64,000 nt of DNA from Cupriavidus cauae (GTDB lineage Bacteria > Pseudomonadota > Gammaproteobacteria > Burkholderiales > Burkholderiaceae), in contig NZ_VWRN01000053.1 in assembly GCF_008632125.1 (NCBI RefSeq), positions 62,001 through 126,000 of the forward strand, in the 5' to 3' direction. Under the pieces are notes generated by a model. That model saw only the letters and a program-made list of their open reading frames with translations, was not told where the DNA came from and made no database searches. Positions 43,764 through 55,329 of the stretch are shown in pieces. The position numbers and the translations under genes were made by a program. Position 1 is the stretch's first letter; each line of letters starts with the position of its first letter.

Positions 43764-45194
43764 CTAGAGAATGGGGGTGAACAGACGGGCCACCCCGTCG
43801 CGCAAGCGGATGGCCAGCGGGCGGGCGCGCAACGCCTTCGCCGATATCTCGCCCGACGCATCACGAGCGGCATCAAAAAGGGATTCCAGCCGCGTAGACA
43901 GCGCGGTGTCGTACACCTCCACATTGAACTCGAAGTTGAGGCGCAGGCTGCGCGCATCCCAATTGGCAGAACCCAGGCAGCACCACTGGCCGTCTATCAG
44001 CATCAGCTTGCTGTGGTCGAACGGGCCAGGCCGTTCGAAGATGCGTACACCGTGCTCCAGCACCTGCCAGTAGTGGGCGCGCGCGGCCCATTGCACCGTG
44101 GGATGGTCGCCGTTTGCGGGCGTCAGCACCTCGACGCGCACGCCGCGCAACGCGGCCGTGCTCAGCGCCGCGATCATCGGCTGATCGGGCACGAAGTAAG
44201 GTGTCCAGATGCGCACCGAATGCTTCGCCGCGCTCAAAGCGCCCATGAAGGTCCAGCGCATCCTGTCCAGGGCCTCATCGGGACCGGCCTCGATGCCGCG
44301 CGCCCAAGAGGTTCCTTGCTCATCAGCCGTTGCGGGCGGTTCGCCCCAGAAACCCTTGCTGAGCCGCTCGCCCGTGGTATCGCACCAATCATCGGTGAAG
44401 CACCGCATCAGATGCGCAACCACCGGCCCGCGCAGACGAAAGTGCAAATCGTGACAGGCCTGCTCCGGCGCATCGGGCCGCCAATACGGGCTGAAGATGT
44501 TCATGCCGCCGGTGAAACCCGTCTCGCCATCGATCACCAGCAGCTTGCGGTGATTGCGCAGATGCGCGGCATGCAGGCGCGCGGGAATCAACGTCGGGTT
44601 GAACGTCGCCGCCGGAACGCCGGCGCGTTGCAAGGCGCGGTAAGCGCTGCGGGGCCTCCAGCGGGCATAGACGTCGTCGATCAGCACCCGCACTTGCACG
44701 CCGCGCTCATGAGCCCGGCGCAGCGCATCGACGAACTGCGCCCCGATGCCTTGGCTGTCGAAGATGTACGAAGCCAGCGCGACGCTGTGCCGCGCCGACT
44801 CGATGGCAGCGAGCATGGCCGGGTAGGCCTGCTCGCCATCGACGAGCGGCTCGATGCGGTTGCCGCTGGTCAGCGACTGGCCGGTGGCACGTCCCACCAG
44901 GTGCGCCAGGCCGGCAAACGGCGCCGATACGGCCTGGGGCATCGTAGGCGCGAGGTCCTGCCGAACAGCAGGATCTGCCCCCGGAAACAGCCGCCGCGCC
45001 CGCCGCTGGTAACGGTTGATGCCGAACAGCCCATACAGCAGCGAACCGCCCAGCGGCAACAGCGCGATCAGCAGCACCCACAGCGTGGCCGATCGCGGGT
45101 CACGCTTGTAGATGACCGCGTGCCCCGCTGTGGGGATAGCGACCGCCAGCGACACGAGGGTGGCTGCCCATGTCAGCCCGTTGGGGTCGGACAC
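43764..45194 (-). CDS. Cardiolipin synthase-like phospholipase D protein
   Basis: A 476-residue member of the cardiolipin synthase family. Two or three N-terminal helices (from residue 8 on, WAATLVSLAVAIPTAGHAVI) are followed by two HKD motifs: HLRNHRKLLVIDG and FDHSKLMLIDG. Such enzymes condense phosphatidylglycerol or related lipids into cardiolipin. I choose the GTG at 45194 because GGGGAGG precedes it at a proper distance; a TTG at 45215 would add seven residues. It lies between clpK and ftsH; a membrane-remodelling role under heat is an inference. Confidence 0.85.
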   Translation of the reverse strand: MSDPNGLTWAATLVSLAVAIPTAGHAVIYKRDPRSATLWVLLIALLPLGGSLLYGLFGINRYQRRARRLFPGADPAVRQDLAPTMPQAVSAPFAGLAHLVGRATGQSLTSGNRIEPLVDGEQAYPAMLAAIESARHSVALASYIFDSQGIGAQFVDALRRAHERGVQVRVLIDDVYARWRPRSAYRALQRAGVPAATFNPTLIPARLHAAHLRNHRKLLVIDGETGFTGGMNIFSPYWRPDAPEQACHDLHFRLRGPVVAHLMRCFTDDWCDTTGERLSKGFWGEPPATADEQGTSWARGIEAGPDEALDRMRWTFMGALSAAKHSVRIWTPYFVPDQPMIAALSTAALRGVRVEVLTPANGDHPTVQWAARAHYWQVLEHGVRIFERPGPFDHSKLMLIDGQWCCLGSANWDARSLRLNFEFNVEVYDTALSTRLESLFDAARDASGEISAKALRARPLAIRLRDGVARLFTPIL

Positions 45195-45211
45195 GACAGC
45201 CTCCCCATGAC

Positions 45212-48061
45212 TCAAGATTCGCCGCCCGCTGACTTCTTCTTGCGCGCAGGCTTGCTCGCGTCGCTCGGCGGCGTCTCGGCCACGTTCGCGGCATCGGGCT
45301 TCTCAGGCTCGGCCGGCTTCGCGGGTGGCTCCTGGCGCTCGAAGACCACCCGTTCGGCCTTGTCGTCCCAGCGGGCGCTGGCGTGATCGGCCTTGCCGAT
45401 ACCGCCACCCAGCATCTCGCGCGCCAGAGCAGTTTCCAGCTCGCTGCGGATCAGCCGCTTGAGCTCACGCGCGCCGAACTCGGGCTTGTAGCCTTCCTCC
45501 GCGAAGTGATCGATCAAGGTCTGATCGAAGGTCAGCGTCACGCCCTGGCTGGCGGCGTTGCGGGCCACACGATCGAGCTGCAGGCCGACGATATGGCGGA
45601 TCTCCTCCTTGCCCAGCGCATGGAAGACGATGATCTCGTCGATGCGGTTGAGGAACTCGGGGCGGAAGTGTCCGCGCAGCACGTCCATCACCTCGGACTT
45701 GGTCTTCTCGTATTCCTCGCCGGCGGCGCCACGGGCCTTCAGCCGACGCTGGATGATGTCCGAGCCCAAGTTCGAGGTGGCGATGATGATGGTATTGGTG
45801 AAATCCACCACCCGGCCCTTGCCGTCGGTGAGCCGCCCGTCGTCGAACACCTGCAGCAGGATGTTGTAGACGTCGGGGTGAGCCTTCTCGATCTCGTCCA
45901 GCAGCAACACGCTGTAGGGTTTGCGCCGCACCTTCTCGGTGAGCTGGCCACCCTCGTCGTAGCCGACGTAACCCGGAGGCGCCCCCACCAGGCGTGCCAC
46001 GGTATGGCGTTCCCCGTACTCGGACATGTCGATGCGCAGCAGCGCACCTTCATCGCCATAGATGGACTCGGCCAGCGCCTTGGCGAGCTCGGTCTTGCCC
46101 ACGCCGGTCGGCCCGAGGAACAGAAAAGTCGCCACCGGCTTGCTGCCTTCGCGCAGGCCCGCGCGCGACAACCGCACGGCATCGGCCACCGCGCGCACTG
46201 CTTCGTCCTGGCCCACCAGGCGCTCGTGCAGCCGCTGCTCCAGATGCAGCAGCTTCTCGCGTTCTTCCACCGTCAGCTCGTTGACCGGAATGCCGGTCAG
46301 GCGCGAGACGATCTGCGCGACATGCTCGGCCTTGACTTCGGCGCTGCCCGAGGCGCGCTCGCGTTCCCATTCCTCGACGAGCTTCTTGAGTTCAGTCTCC
46401 TTGGCCTCGATGCGCTTGCCCAGCTCGGCGGCCTTGTCGTACTGCTTGCGCGAGGCCACATAGTCCTGCTCACGCCGCAGCTGGTGCAGTTCGGACTCCA
46501 GCTCTTGCACCGCCACCGGGCGGGCCGTGGCCGACAGCTTCACGCGTGCGGCCGCCTGGTCGAGCAGGTCGATGGCCTTGTCAGGCAAAAAGCGCGCGGT
46601 GATGTAGCGGTCCGACAACTCGGCGGCGGCGATGATCGCATCCTCGGTGATGCTGACCTTGTGGTGCGCCTCGAAGGTGTCGCGCAGGCCGCGCAGGATC
46701 ATCATGGTCTGCGCTATCGTCGGCTCGGGCACCATCACCGGCTGGAAGCGACGCTCCAGCGCGGCGTCCTTCTCGATGTACTTCTGATACTCGTTGAGCG
46801 TGGTAGCGCCGATCAGGTTCAGTTCGCCGCGCGCCATCATCGGCTTGAACACGTTGGCCACGTCCAGCCCGCCTTCGCCGCCACCCTGGCCTGCACCGAC
46901 GATGGTGTGCACCTCGTCGATGAAGAGAATCAGCTCGCCCTGGTGCTCGGACACTTCCTTGAGCACCTTCTGCACGCGCTCCTCGAACTCGCCGCGGTAC
47001 TTGGCGCCTGCCACCATGGCGTTGATGTTGAGTTCGACCAGACGCTTGTCGCGCAGCGTCTCGGACACTTCGCCGGCGACCATGCGCTGCGCCAGCCCTT
47101 CGACGATGGCGGTCTTGCCGACGCCGGGCTCGCCGATCAGCACCGGGTTGTTCTTCTTGCGCCGGGCCAGCACTTCGATGGTCGTCTCGATCTCCTGCGC
47201 GCGGCCGATGACCGGATCGAGCTTGCCCTCGCGCGCCATCTTGGTGAGGTCGCGCGAATACTTGTCGAGCTCGGGTGTGTTGGTCGGCGTCTCGGCGCGG
47301 CCATCCTCGGCCCCTTTGCCGACCACCTTGCTTACCTGCTGGCGCAGCGCTTGCGGCGTGAGGCCGTAACGGCGCAGCAGGTTGGCCGCCAAACCTTCGC
47401 CTTCCTCGGCGAGCCCGATCAGGAAATGCTCCGGCCCGACATAAGAGTGGCCGAGTTCGTTGGAGGCCACGAAAGCACGGCTGAGCGCGTCCTTGACCCG
47501 GGGCGACACGCCGATCTCGCCCTCGAACGGCTTATCGCCGCGCTTGGCTTCGGATTCGATCTGGCGCTTAAGGTCATCGACCTTGATCTTGAACTGCCCC
47601 AGGATGGTCTTGACCACGTCGCTGTCGGATAGCGCCAGCAGCAGGTGTTCGGTATCGACTTCGGCGCGCCCGAACTCTGCAGCGTGTCGGGCGGCCTCCT
47701 GCAATAGGGCCTCGGACTGTTCGCTGATACGGCTGGCGAGCCCACTGCCGCGACGGCGCGCGGTGCCCGTACCGGCCGGGGCGGGTTCGCCGAACGAGGC
47801 ATCGACGACCTCGTCGGTATCGGCCGCCATGGACGGTGCGTCGTCACCGATGCGGAAGAAGTCGCTGCCAAGGAAGTCTTCGAACAGCCCGCTGCGCGAG
47901 CCGAACAAGGCTTCCAGCGGTGAGACGGTGCGCTTTTGCTGGCGCACCAGTTGGCGATAGTGATCGTCACACAACAGCATGGTGCTGTGGCGACCATTGA
48001 GATTGGCTTCCACCCGCACCGTGGCGGGCTGGCCGCAGACTTGGCATTGTTTTCTGGCCAT
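45212..48061 (-). CDS. clpK: ClpK (ClpG) heat-tolerance disaggregase
   Basis: A 949-residue AAA+ protein. The N-terminal zinc finger (Cys6, Cys9, Cys31, His34), an extra region, a Clp-N repeat domain (about residues 95-250), AAA domain 1 (GEPGVGKTAIVEGL), a middle helical domain, and AAA domain 2 (GPTGVGKTELAKAL) are all present. The zinc finger, long N-domain and basic/acidic C-terminal tail (PARKKKSAGGES) separate it from ClpB and ClpC. ClpK/ClpG solubilises aggregates on its own and confers heat resistance. It is the centre of this locus and is preceded by hsp20. Confidence 0.93.
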   Translation of the reverse strand: MARKQCQVCGQPATVRVEANLNGRHSTMLLCDDHYRQLVRQQKRTVSPLEALFGSRSGLFEDFLGSDFFRIGDDAPSMAADTDEVVDASFGEPAPAGTGTARRRGSGLASRISEQSEALLQEAARHAAEFGRAEVDTEHLLLALSDSDVVKTILGQFKIKVDDLKRQIESEAKRGDKPFEGEIGVSPRVKDALSRAFVASNELGHSYVGPEHFLIGLAEEGEGLAANLLRRYGLTPQALRQQVSKVVGKGAEDGRAETPTNTPELDKYSRDLTKMAREGKLDPVIGRAQEIETTIEVLARRKKNNPVLIGEPGVGKTAIVEGLAQRMVAGEVSETLRDKRLVELNINAMVAGAKYRGEFEERVQKVLKEVSEHQGELILFIDEVHTIVGAGQGGGEGGLDVANVFKPMMARGELNLIGATTLNEYQKYIEKDAALERRFQPVMVPEPTIAQTMMILRGLRDTFEAHHKVSITEDAIIAAAELSDRYITARFLPDKAIDLLDQAAARVKLSATARPVAVQELESELHQLRREQDYVASRKQYDKAAELGKRIEAKETELKKLVEEWERERASGSAEVKAEHVAQIVSRLTGIPVNELTVEEREKLLHLEQRLHERLVGQDEAVRAVADAVRLSRAGLREGSKPVATFLFLGPTGVGKTELAKALAESIYGDEGALLRIDMSEYGERHTVARLVGAPPGYVGYDEGGQLTEKVRRKPYSVLLLDEIEKAHPDVYNILLQVFDDGRLTDGKGRVVDFTNTIIIATSNLGSDIIQRRLKARGAAGEEYEKTKSEVMDVLRGHFRPEFLNRIDEIIVFHALGKEEIRHIVGLQLDRVARNAASQGVTLTFDQTLIDHFAEEGYKPEFGARELKRLIRSELETALAREMLGGGIGKADHASARWDDKAERVVFERQEPPAKPAEPEKPDAANVAETPPSDASKPARKKKSAGGES

Positions 48062-48090
48062 GCTGATGCTCCTGTAAAGATTGATCTGAC

Positions 48091-48115
48091 GAGGCACCGC
48101 CGATCACGGTGCCTC
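48091..48115. other. Hairpin in the hsp20-clpK gap
   Basis: GAGGCACCG and CGGTGCCTC form a perfect 9-bp stem with a seven-base loop, between the hsp20 stop and the clpK ATG. No T run follows, so it is more likely to protect or balance the hsp20 message than to terminate it. Confidence 0.55.
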
Positions 48116-48154
48116 ATCTCTTTGTGGTTTTTGAGAAAAACGCGCTGCCCCGCG

Positions 48155-48724
48155 TCAGCCGTTGATCGGGATCGAGCGCCCCTGCTGGGGCGTACTGGCC
48201 TCGCGCTTTTCCATCGTGATCGTGAGCACGCCGTTCTTGAAAGCGGCCTTGATCGTGTCCTGGTTGGCATCGGCCGGCAGGTTCAGAGCGCGCTGAAAGC
48301 TGCCGTAGGAGCGCTCCACCCGATGGAAACCGCCGTCTTTCGTTTCCTGCTCCTGACGCTTTTCACCGCGCACCAGCAGCACGTCGTTATCGAGCGTGAT
48401 CTGAATGTCCTTTTCCTCGACGCCGGGAACCTCCAAAGAAATCTTGTACTGCTTGTCGGTCTCCTGGATGTCCAGCGCCGGTTTCAGCAGGCCCGGCCAC
48501 TCCGACGGCCAGCGTGGCATGGCCAGCGTCGGGAAACCGAAGCCTCGAAACGCGTCGTCGAACAGGCGATCGATCTCGCGATGCAATTGCAGGATGGGAC
48601 TGACGGGCCCACCCGCCACCGGCAGGTCATTGCGCTGCACCGGCAGCGAGACAGTGCTCTGTTGTTCTTCCTGCTCCTTTTTGAACCAGTTCCAGGGAGC
48701 CAATTTCTTGAAATCAATGTCCAT
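48155..48724 (-). CDS. hsp20: Small heat-shock protein Hsp20 (island type)
   Basis: A 189-residue sHsp. The N-terminal arm (DFKKLAPWNWFKKEQEEQ) precedes an alpha-crystallin domain at about 75-180 with LEVPGVEEKDIQITLDND and the closing KNGVLTITMEK. The I-x-I-type anchor at the end is SIPI. sHsps bind unfolding proteins and hand them to disaggregases, here presumably ClpK. It lies second in the operon after the HTH gene, matching the dna-shsp20-clpG order described for Pseudomonas aeruginosa clone C islands. Confidence 0.92.
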   Translation of the reverse strand: MDIDFKKLAPWNWFKKEQEEQQSTVSLPVQRNDLPVAGGPVSPILQLHREIDRLFDDAFRGFGFPTLAMPRWPSEWPGLLKPALDIQETDKQYKISLEVPGVEEKDIQITLDNDVLLVRGEKRQEQETKDGGFHRVERSYGSFQRALNLPADANQDTIKAAFKNGVLTITMEKREASTPQQGRSIPING

Positions 48725-48756
48725 GTCATACCTCCAGAAATCAATTGAAGACTCAC

Positions 48757-49038
48757 TCAATCCGTTTGCCTGCGGCTATGGATAGCGCGCCCAGGCAACA
48801 CGGGATGTTTCGCTGACTTCGGCTGCTCACCTGTGCGTATCACCTCCTTCTTTCTGCCTGCTTGGATCTGATCATTGATCCATTGATCGATTTCACTTTG
48901 ACGAAACCGCCACGTCCCGCCGAGCTTGAAGGCCGGAATTTCCCCGTGCGCGGCGAGCCGGTAAAGCGTCCGCTTGCCGACCTTTAAGTAGGTAGCCAAC
49001 TCGTCGAGTGTGAAGATCGCCTGCTGGCGCGCTGTCAT
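48757..49038 (-). CDS. Excisionase-type HTH protein heading the stress locus
   Basis: A 93-residue protein with a MerR-like wHTH: IFTLDELATYLKVGKRTLYR then LAAHGEIPAFKLGGTWRFR. The same small DNA-binding gene (called dna in some islands) heads hsp20-clpG clusters elsewhere. Its role may be regulation rather than excision. A basic tail of about 30 residues follows the HTH. The start gives MTARQQAIFTLDE. Confidence 0.85.
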   Translation of the reverse strand: MTARQQAIFTLDELATYLKVGKRTLYRLAAHGEIPAFKLGGTWRFRQSEIDQWINDQIQAGRKKEVIRTGEQPKSAKHPVLPGRAIHSRRQTD

Positions 49039-49265
49039 ACCACCCCCACAAGTTCCGTCGTCACGCGGCCTCGCTCGAGGAAATTCTTGCAAGACTTTGC
49101 AAGATATTGCGCCTAACATGCCGAAAGTCAAGAGTCTACATCCAGCGACCTGCTGGCCGATTGATGTGACTCAAATCTTCAAGGACGGTATGCCAGGGCG
49201 GGCCGGTCCGGCGCAGGGGACGGTGGATTGATCGGGACCTTGCGGGCGCCGCCCACGGCCGCAGA
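49039..49265. promoter_or_regulatory. Upstream region of the stress locus
   Basis: The region 5' of the HTH gene must contain the promoter of the minus-strand locus. Two direct TCTTGCAA repeats, 10 bases apart (minus strand, about 49,087-49,108), could be operator sites or part of a heat-type promoter; no clear sigma-32 consensus was seen. No other gene here. Confidence 0.4.
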
Positions 49266-50618
49266 TCAAACACCGATCCTCACGTTGTAACCGAGCGCCC
49301 GCAGCCCCTTGCTCGTCCGCATGTTCCTTGGTGGATACTCGTCTGGGCGCGCCCAGCCGACAATTTCCCCGAGGCTGCTCAGACCAATGTGTGGAATTGC
49401 CCAGTCGTCGCTGCGGATCGCGTTCCAGAGCCGGGCTGAAACACTTCCGTTGCCCCAGACGACGTAGTTCAACAGCTCAAGCACCGTCCGCCCTTCGCGA
49501 GATCGCTGCCGCCAGAGCCACTCGCCGAACTTTTCCACCTTGTCGTCGCCGGCCTGCGGTCGGTCGGGCAAGCCTAAGTGCTCGTTTTCCTGCTTGATGG
49601 CGTGGTCTCGGATCGCGTGCACCCGGGAAACGGCATCCACGAACTCCTGCTCGGTCAATTTGAGAATGCGATCGCGTGCCAGCAGCTCACGCAGCCGGGG
49701 CGACCACTCGTAAATGGTGCGTTCTTCAAACGAGTGGTCGAAGTCGGCGTCATGCCACCACTCCAGCGCGTCGCGCAGCGCCAGCTCAGGGTTCTTCGAG
49801 TTCCTGTCGAAGAACTCCTCGTAAGGATGACGGTTTCCATCCTTGACCTGCTTGTAGTAATAGGCGTGCAGGAACTGATCCGCTTGAACGCCGGGGGCCA
49901 CCGACGCATCAATCCAGCCCGGTTTGGCGCCGGGCGCCGAAACCCTGGATGCGATCGATCGCATCACCTGCAGCGTGTCGTTCCAATCCTGCTCGAACTT
50001 CTGGAAGCGCTTCTCAGACGATCGCTTCGTGTCGACAAACACCAGACCGTGGTTCTTCGGCAGCAAGCGGTCCTTGTCGAACTGCTGCTCAAGTCCGTAT
50101 TCGCGCTTCGACAACTCAGACCGCCGGTCCGCCAAGCGCAGCTGCTCCTGGTAGATCTCCTTGGTCAGAGGCCGGGCACGGTCATCCACTTCCTCAAAGA
50201 AGCGCTGCAGCTCACGCTCCATACCCGTTTCGACGAGTTCGTCGTGGGGCAGAAAGGTGCCCGCTTCGATGTTCGATATCCAGGCCCGGTCAGACAGGTT
50301 GGCAGACCCGATGTAGGCACCGGCATCCACCCACCAGATGATCTTGGCGTGCAGGATGTCGGGCACGAGCTTGCAGTCGTAGTTCGGGCTGGCCTTGTCG
50401 AGAAACCACTTCAACACGGCGGGATCGACAGCCACCGTGTGGTCGTAGCGGCCAAAGAACTCCAGGGGCTTCAGGTGCTGCGCGCAGGCCTCGAACAACT
50501 TCATGTTGTCGCGGCTGGCGTAAGCGACGGCCGCGCGAACGCGCGTGCAGGATTCAATCACCTCGCCCAGCAGGTTTTGTAGCAGTTGTTTGTTGAGCGG
50601 GCCGGCGATGAAGCGCAT
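49266..50618 (-). CDS. Phospholipase D-like nuclease domain protein of a restriction-type cluster
   Basis: A 450-residue protein. Its N-terminal half has a single PLD-type motif (HAKIIWWVDAGAYIGSAN), with the helix IESCTRVRAAVAYASRDN before it; the C-terminal half is helical and unassigned. Similar proteins accompany type I restriction operons and may be nucleases. It follows the YgjP-like peptidase and hsdR on the same strand. AAGGATC precedes the ATG. Confidence 0.75.
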   Translation of the reverse strand: MRFIAGPLNKQLLQNLLGEVIESCTRVRAAVAYASRDNMKLFEACAQHLKPLEFFGRYDHTVAVDPAVLKWFLDKASPNYDCKLVPDILHAKIIWWVDAGAYIGSANLSDRAWISNIEAGTFLPHDELVETGMERELQRFFEEVDDRARPLTKEIYQEQLRLADRRSELSKREYGLEQQFDKDRLLPKNHGLVFVDTKRSSEKRFQKFEQDWNDTLQVMRSIASRVSAPGAKPGWIDASVAPGVQADQFLHAYYYKQVKDGNRHPYEEFFDRNSKNPELALRDALEWWHDADFDHSFEERTIYEWSPRLRELLARDRILKLTEQEFVDAVSRVHAIRDHAIKQENEHLGLPDRPQAGDDKVEKFGEWLWRQRSREGRTVLELLNYVVWGNGSVSARLWNAIRSDDWAIPHIGLSSLGEIVGWARPDEYPPRNMRTSKGLRALGYNVRIGV

Positions 50619-50646
50619 TGCAGCAGATCCTTTTGTTATTGCATCG

Positions 50647-51005
50647 TCATCGGGCATGACCGCTCGGTTTGCGGGAGAGCCGCTCAACGGATGCGCCATC
50701 TGCATCGCCTATCTGGCGTTGCTCGATCGTGCGCCAACCCGGGACATGTGCACTCATCAGCGCCTTGAACATCCTCCCGTGGTTCGCGTAACGCAGATGA
50801 AGCAGTTCATGAACGATGACGTAATCCTGGAAAGGCTCATCCTGGTCGAGCAAGTCAGTGGCCAAGGTGACGGTTCCCGCCGATGAACAGGAACCCCACT
50901 TCCTGCGCATCTCCTGCACCCGAACCACGCGGGGATTCACCTTCAACTTGACCGCCCAGGCCAGTGCGCGGCGTCGCAAGTCCTGCGCCGGGTACAGGGA
51001 CGATT

Positions 51006-51009
<4 letters not shown>
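50647..51009 (-). CDS. YgjP/SprT-like metallopeptidase (DUF45)
   Basis: A 120-residue zinc peptidase-like protein with HELLH at 67-71 and His77 in LRYANHGRMF. MRRKWGSCSSAGTVTLATDL is the DUF45/YgjP hallmark. Such genes are regularly attached to hsdR. The ATG overlaps the hsdR stop (ATGA), so it is translated with it. Its role next to restriction systems is not established. Confidence 0.88.
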
Positions 51010-53825
<2,816 letters not shown>

Positions 53826-53834
<9 letters not shown>

Positions 53835-54305
53835 AAGGGGTGGACGTGCGTTGACGTCGTCGACTTGCGAGCCGATGGCGGTCCGGCAGACGAAACCGAT
53901 TACGCCACCTGCCAGATGTGCGGCAACGAGAAGATCCGCTACGTCCACATCATGGAGCATCCGGATCTGGACGAGCACTTCGACGTCGGGTGTGTCTGCG
54001 CCGGGAAGATGAGCGACGACTACGAGGGACCGAGGCGCCGCGAGGCAAGGCTGCGTAACCGGGCGGCGCGCCGGACCCGCTGGCTGCAGCGCAAGTGGCG
54101 GGTCTCCGCCAAGGGGAACAGCTTCCTCAACCTCGAAGGCTACAACCTGGTGGTCTATCCGACGAAGACGAAGCGCTGGGGCTTCAAGATCGGGGACCGA
54201 TTCGGTCCGAGGACATACCCGACAGCCAACGAAGCCAAGCTGGCGCTGTTCGATGACTTCTGGGCGGCGACCCAGGATGATGACCGACTGTGGTCATCTG
54301 ACTGA
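53826..54305 (+). CDS. Hypothetical zinc-binding-like protein, start uncertain
   Basis: A 159-residue reading from a GTG: KGWTCVDVVDLRADGGPADE, then CQMCGNEKIRYVHIM and VGCVCAGKM give four cysteines in two CxxC/CxC groups, consistent with zinc binding. The C-terminus has a globular part (FLNLEGYNLVVYPTKTKRWG, FGPRTYPTANEAKLALFD). It is head to head with hsdR, overlapping by 9 bases at the predicted starts; both may have lost their 5' ends at one joint. No functional family recognised. Confidence 0.6.
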
Positions 54306-54345
54306 TCTGCGGACGCGGGTTCAATTCCGCAAACGGGAATCGAAC
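54306..54345 (+). other. att-like site A
   Basis: GCGGACGCGGGTTC(A)ATTCC (54309-54328) matches the ssrA core with one change. GTTCAATTCC, a 7-bp spacer (GCAAACG) and GGAATCGAAC form an inverted pair (9 of 10 matching), the layout of a tyrosine-recombinase core site. It starts right after the stop of the gene at 53826. Confidence 0.7.
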
Positions 54346-54434
54346 TGGCGTCCTGCACGATGCACTTGTCTGGTGACCCCGGCCGGGCAGAACTGGTAGG
54401 ATTGTTGGCAGTTGGGGCTGGATTCCGCACCTTT

Positions 54435-54545
54435 CCGCAGGAGTTCGCAGCGGTTCTAAGGCGCTGAGTTACACAGGTTTGGCGCAGGGTTCCATCCCAC
54501 CCAGACCCCGCAGGAGTTCGAATCTTTCCGCATGAACCCGCAGGA
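54435..54545 (+). repeat. Direct repeats CCGCAGGAGTTCG
   Basis: Exact 13-mers at 54435-54447 and 54508-54520 plus a shortened copy at about 54538; TTTCCGCA also recurs beside them. Possible arm-type sites. Confidence 0.5.
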
Positions 54546-54673
54546 ACCCTCACCAGCCCGCACGGCCTGATGCTAGGGCGTTGATTTTCAACAAATCGCT
54601 CGATCGATCCGCGCTTGCGGACTGCGGACTTCCAATGGGCCAGAAATCTGGCTCGTCCAGACGGCTCTCGGGA

Positions 54674-54736
54674 CCGACACGTTGCAAACAGTCGGTACTT
54701 CTCGATAACTACCCGACGAATCGGAACATCTCAGCT
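54674..54736 (+). repeat. Shared 63-bp repeat, copy 1
   Basis: Nearly matches 56661-56722: CCGAC...GTTGCAAA, GTCGGTACTT, TCGATA, CCGACGAATCGGAACAT and TCAGCT recur in the same order. Each copy lies downstream of an att-like site, at different distances (about 330 and 70 bp). Confidence 0.7.
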
Positions 54737-54909
54737 CGCCCTAATGTTGCCCCTGCTTGCTGACGCAGCTTGGAAGTTCTGGCTGCAATATCGCCCCCCC
54801 AATCGCTGTGGAAGGTAGCTCCCTGGGCAAGTGCAATTGGAGGGGGACGCTGCGTAGGGCCGTGTGACCCCATCCTGCAGCATGACCTGATTGGGTCAAG
54901 GTCGAGTTG

Positions 54910-55212
54910 TCATGCAGGCAGTTTGGCTGCAAGCAGTTCGACCTTCTCGATATTGGGCGGAGAACTGAGCAAGGTCGCTGCGTTGGCGATCAAGGCCGCG
55001 GCGATCTGGCCGTTCAGATGTGCCTGGCGACCTGCCTCATCGGCAAAGGCATCGAACACACCAAACGTCGAAGGGCCAAACTTCAATGCGAACCAGGCAG
55101 TGGTGCCGGACTCGGCGTTGGCGAGCGGCAGTGCGCTGGCCAGGAAGTCGGCAAGCGCAGCCTCCTGGCCGGGTTTAGCTTCGAGGCGAACAAACAGGGC
55201 GAGCTTGGTCAT
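54910..55212 (-). CDS. Antibiotic biosynthesis monooxygenase (ABM) domain protein
   Basis: A 100-residue ABM-family protein: ALFVRLEAKPGQEAALADFL, then ALPLANAESGTTAWFALKFG and STFGVFDAFADEAGRQAHLN. These small dimeric oxygenases oxidise quinols or other aromatic compounds without cofactors, or act as stress proteins (YgiN type). It diverges from the GlxA-like regulator, sharing a 117-bp upstream region with a 33-bp inverted repeat, so it is the likely target of that regulator. Confidence 0.85.
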   Translation of the reverse strand: MTKLALFVRLEAKPGQEAALADFLASALPLANAESGTTAWFALKFGPSTFGVFDAFADEAGRQAHLNGQIAAALIANAATLLSSPPNIEKVELLAAKLPA

Positions 55213-55296
55213 GCTGTATTCCTTTGGGTAAATGGAAAAGTGGGTGAAGGGATCGAAGAGACTGCAGTCTAAGTCTTCATGACAGACATCTCTATA

Positions 55297-55329
55297 GGCA
55301 ATAATGACAACATTGATATCATTATTGCC
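55297..55329. promoter_or_regulatory. 33-bp operator-like inverted repeat between ABM gene and glxA-like gene
   Basis: GGCAATAATGA and TCATTATTGCC are exact inverted repeats of 11 bp separated by 11 bp. The right arm ends immediately before the regulator's ATG, so binding there would block its own translation start region or promoter. Confidence 0.75.

Larger units (their letters stand above)
54346..54909. other. Noncoding region of segment A with short repeats
   Basis: More than 560 bases without a credible gene. It contains short direct repeats (CCGCAGGAGTTCG at 54435 and 54508, a shorter CCGCAGGA at about 54538) of the kind found as arm-type recombinase or excisionase sites, and a 63-bp stretch shared with segment B. 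Confidence 0.55.

Noticed and set aside
45383..47632. 749-codon plus-strand open frame opposite clpK
   Set aside because: Antisense shadow of clpK; no recognisable domain.
54300..54345. Reading att-like sites as tRNA genes
   Set aside because: Only the T-arm-like core is present; no acceptor, D or anticodon arms could be drawn.
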